A program made the position numbers and the translations under genes. From NCBI GenBank assembly GCA_945860285.1, contig CAMAQB010000037.1:1-33405 (forward strand): DNA of 33,405 nucleotides. The letters are read 5' to 3'. Below the pieces are notes generated by a model. The model saw only the letters and a program-made list of their open reading frames with translations. It was not told the DNA's origin and did no database searches. Position 1 is the stretch's first letter. Each line of letters begins with the position of its first letter. Source of the stretch: Akkermansia muciniphila (GTDB lineage: Bacteria > Verrucomicrobiota > Verrucomicrobiia > Verrucomicrobiales > Akkermansiaceae). Of this stretch, positions 33,308-33,405 are shown in pieces.

Positions 33308-33333
33308 CCCGCAGATTCAGGGACGGCCACAGA
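33308..33333 (+). repeat. Right inverted flank of the hairpin array
   Basis: CCCGCAGATTCAGGGACGGC followed by CACAGA; partner of 32789-32814. Together they bracket about 490 bases containing the hairpin array, giving a MITE-like layout. Confidence 0.6.
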
Positions 33334-33405
33334 TTTGCATTCTTCTTCCTTCGGTACTACCTGAATCATTACGTTTTTTTACTTCTTTGAAATCCGGGTA
33401 ATCTG

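Larger units (their letters stand above)
32681..33405. other. Non-coding right end with hairpin array and inverted flanks
   Basis: About 725 bases upstream of the E1alpha gene. It contains a 22-of-26-bp inverted repeat pair (32789-32814 and 33308-33333) around a tandem hairpin array (32951-33230). Frames inside the array encode low-complexity repeats such as SANRLPACF and are by-products of the repeat. GGATTACCGGG near 32750 and CCGGGTAATC at the window end are also in inverted orientation, so the element may extend past the edge. Confidence 0.6.

Overview
The window looks like a chromosomal segment from the PVC superphylum, more likely Verrucomicrobiota than Planctomycetota. This is inferred from family content: one DUF1592/DUF1552 pair and two DUF1549-DUF1553/DUF1501 pairs, with CxxCH motifs and Tat-type leaders, plus DUF1080, YHYH, ORF6N and a ZnuD-like TonB receptor. 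These families are characteristic of that group. No rRNA or tRNA was recognised and no taxonomic marker is present, so the assignment rests on gene families and general composition.

Layout. Bases 1-1064 (minus) hold the N-terminal 354 codons of a transposase in which a DUF4338 (DruA-like) domain is fused to an ISAs1-type DDE transposase; it runs off the left edge. From 1.1 to 12.5 kb is a patchwork: a DUF1592 + DUF1552 operon (+), a 29-codon remnant of a lost DUF1549-type gene, a hicAB toxin-antitoxin pair broken by one in-frame stop in each gene, a GH101-like secreted glycosidase, an ORF6N protein and an AT-rich alpha/beta hydrolase. The modules are separated by at least five copies, all in the same orientation, of an ~80-bp pyrimidine-rich repeat built of two half-units. 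From 12.5 to 18.0 kb a minus-strand operon encodes a LamG-like secreted protein, a prolyl-hydroxylase-type 2OG-Fe(II) oxygenase, a DUF1549/DUF1553 cytochrome-like protein and a DUF1501 protein. From 18.1 to 25.0 kb are plus-strand genes: YHYH/EF-hand protein, GlcG/HbpS-like protein, SDR, DUF1080 protein, a small Cys/His exported protein, a ZnuD-like TonB receptor and a uracil-DNA-glycosylase-like protein that lacks the Fe-S cysteines. From 25.0 to 32.7 kb the minus strand carries E1alpha-E1beta-E2 of a 2-oxoacid dehydrogenase followed by a second DUF1549/DUF1553 + DUF1501 pair. The last ~0.7 kb holds an array of 67-bp repeats, each made of two perfect hairpins, flanked by short inverted repeats.

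How the genes fit together. Most proteins carry export signals (Sec or Tat), which points to cell-envelope polymer or metal handling. The DUF1592/DUF1552 and DUF1549/DUF1501 pairs are known recurring pairs of unestablished biochemical function; the LamG, DUF1080 and GH101-like genes suggest glycan processing nearby. The most unusual items are the dispersed repeat family that marks module borders, the DUF4338-transposase fusion, the freshly broken hicAB, the UDG-like protein without its cluster ligands, and the hairpin array at the right edge.
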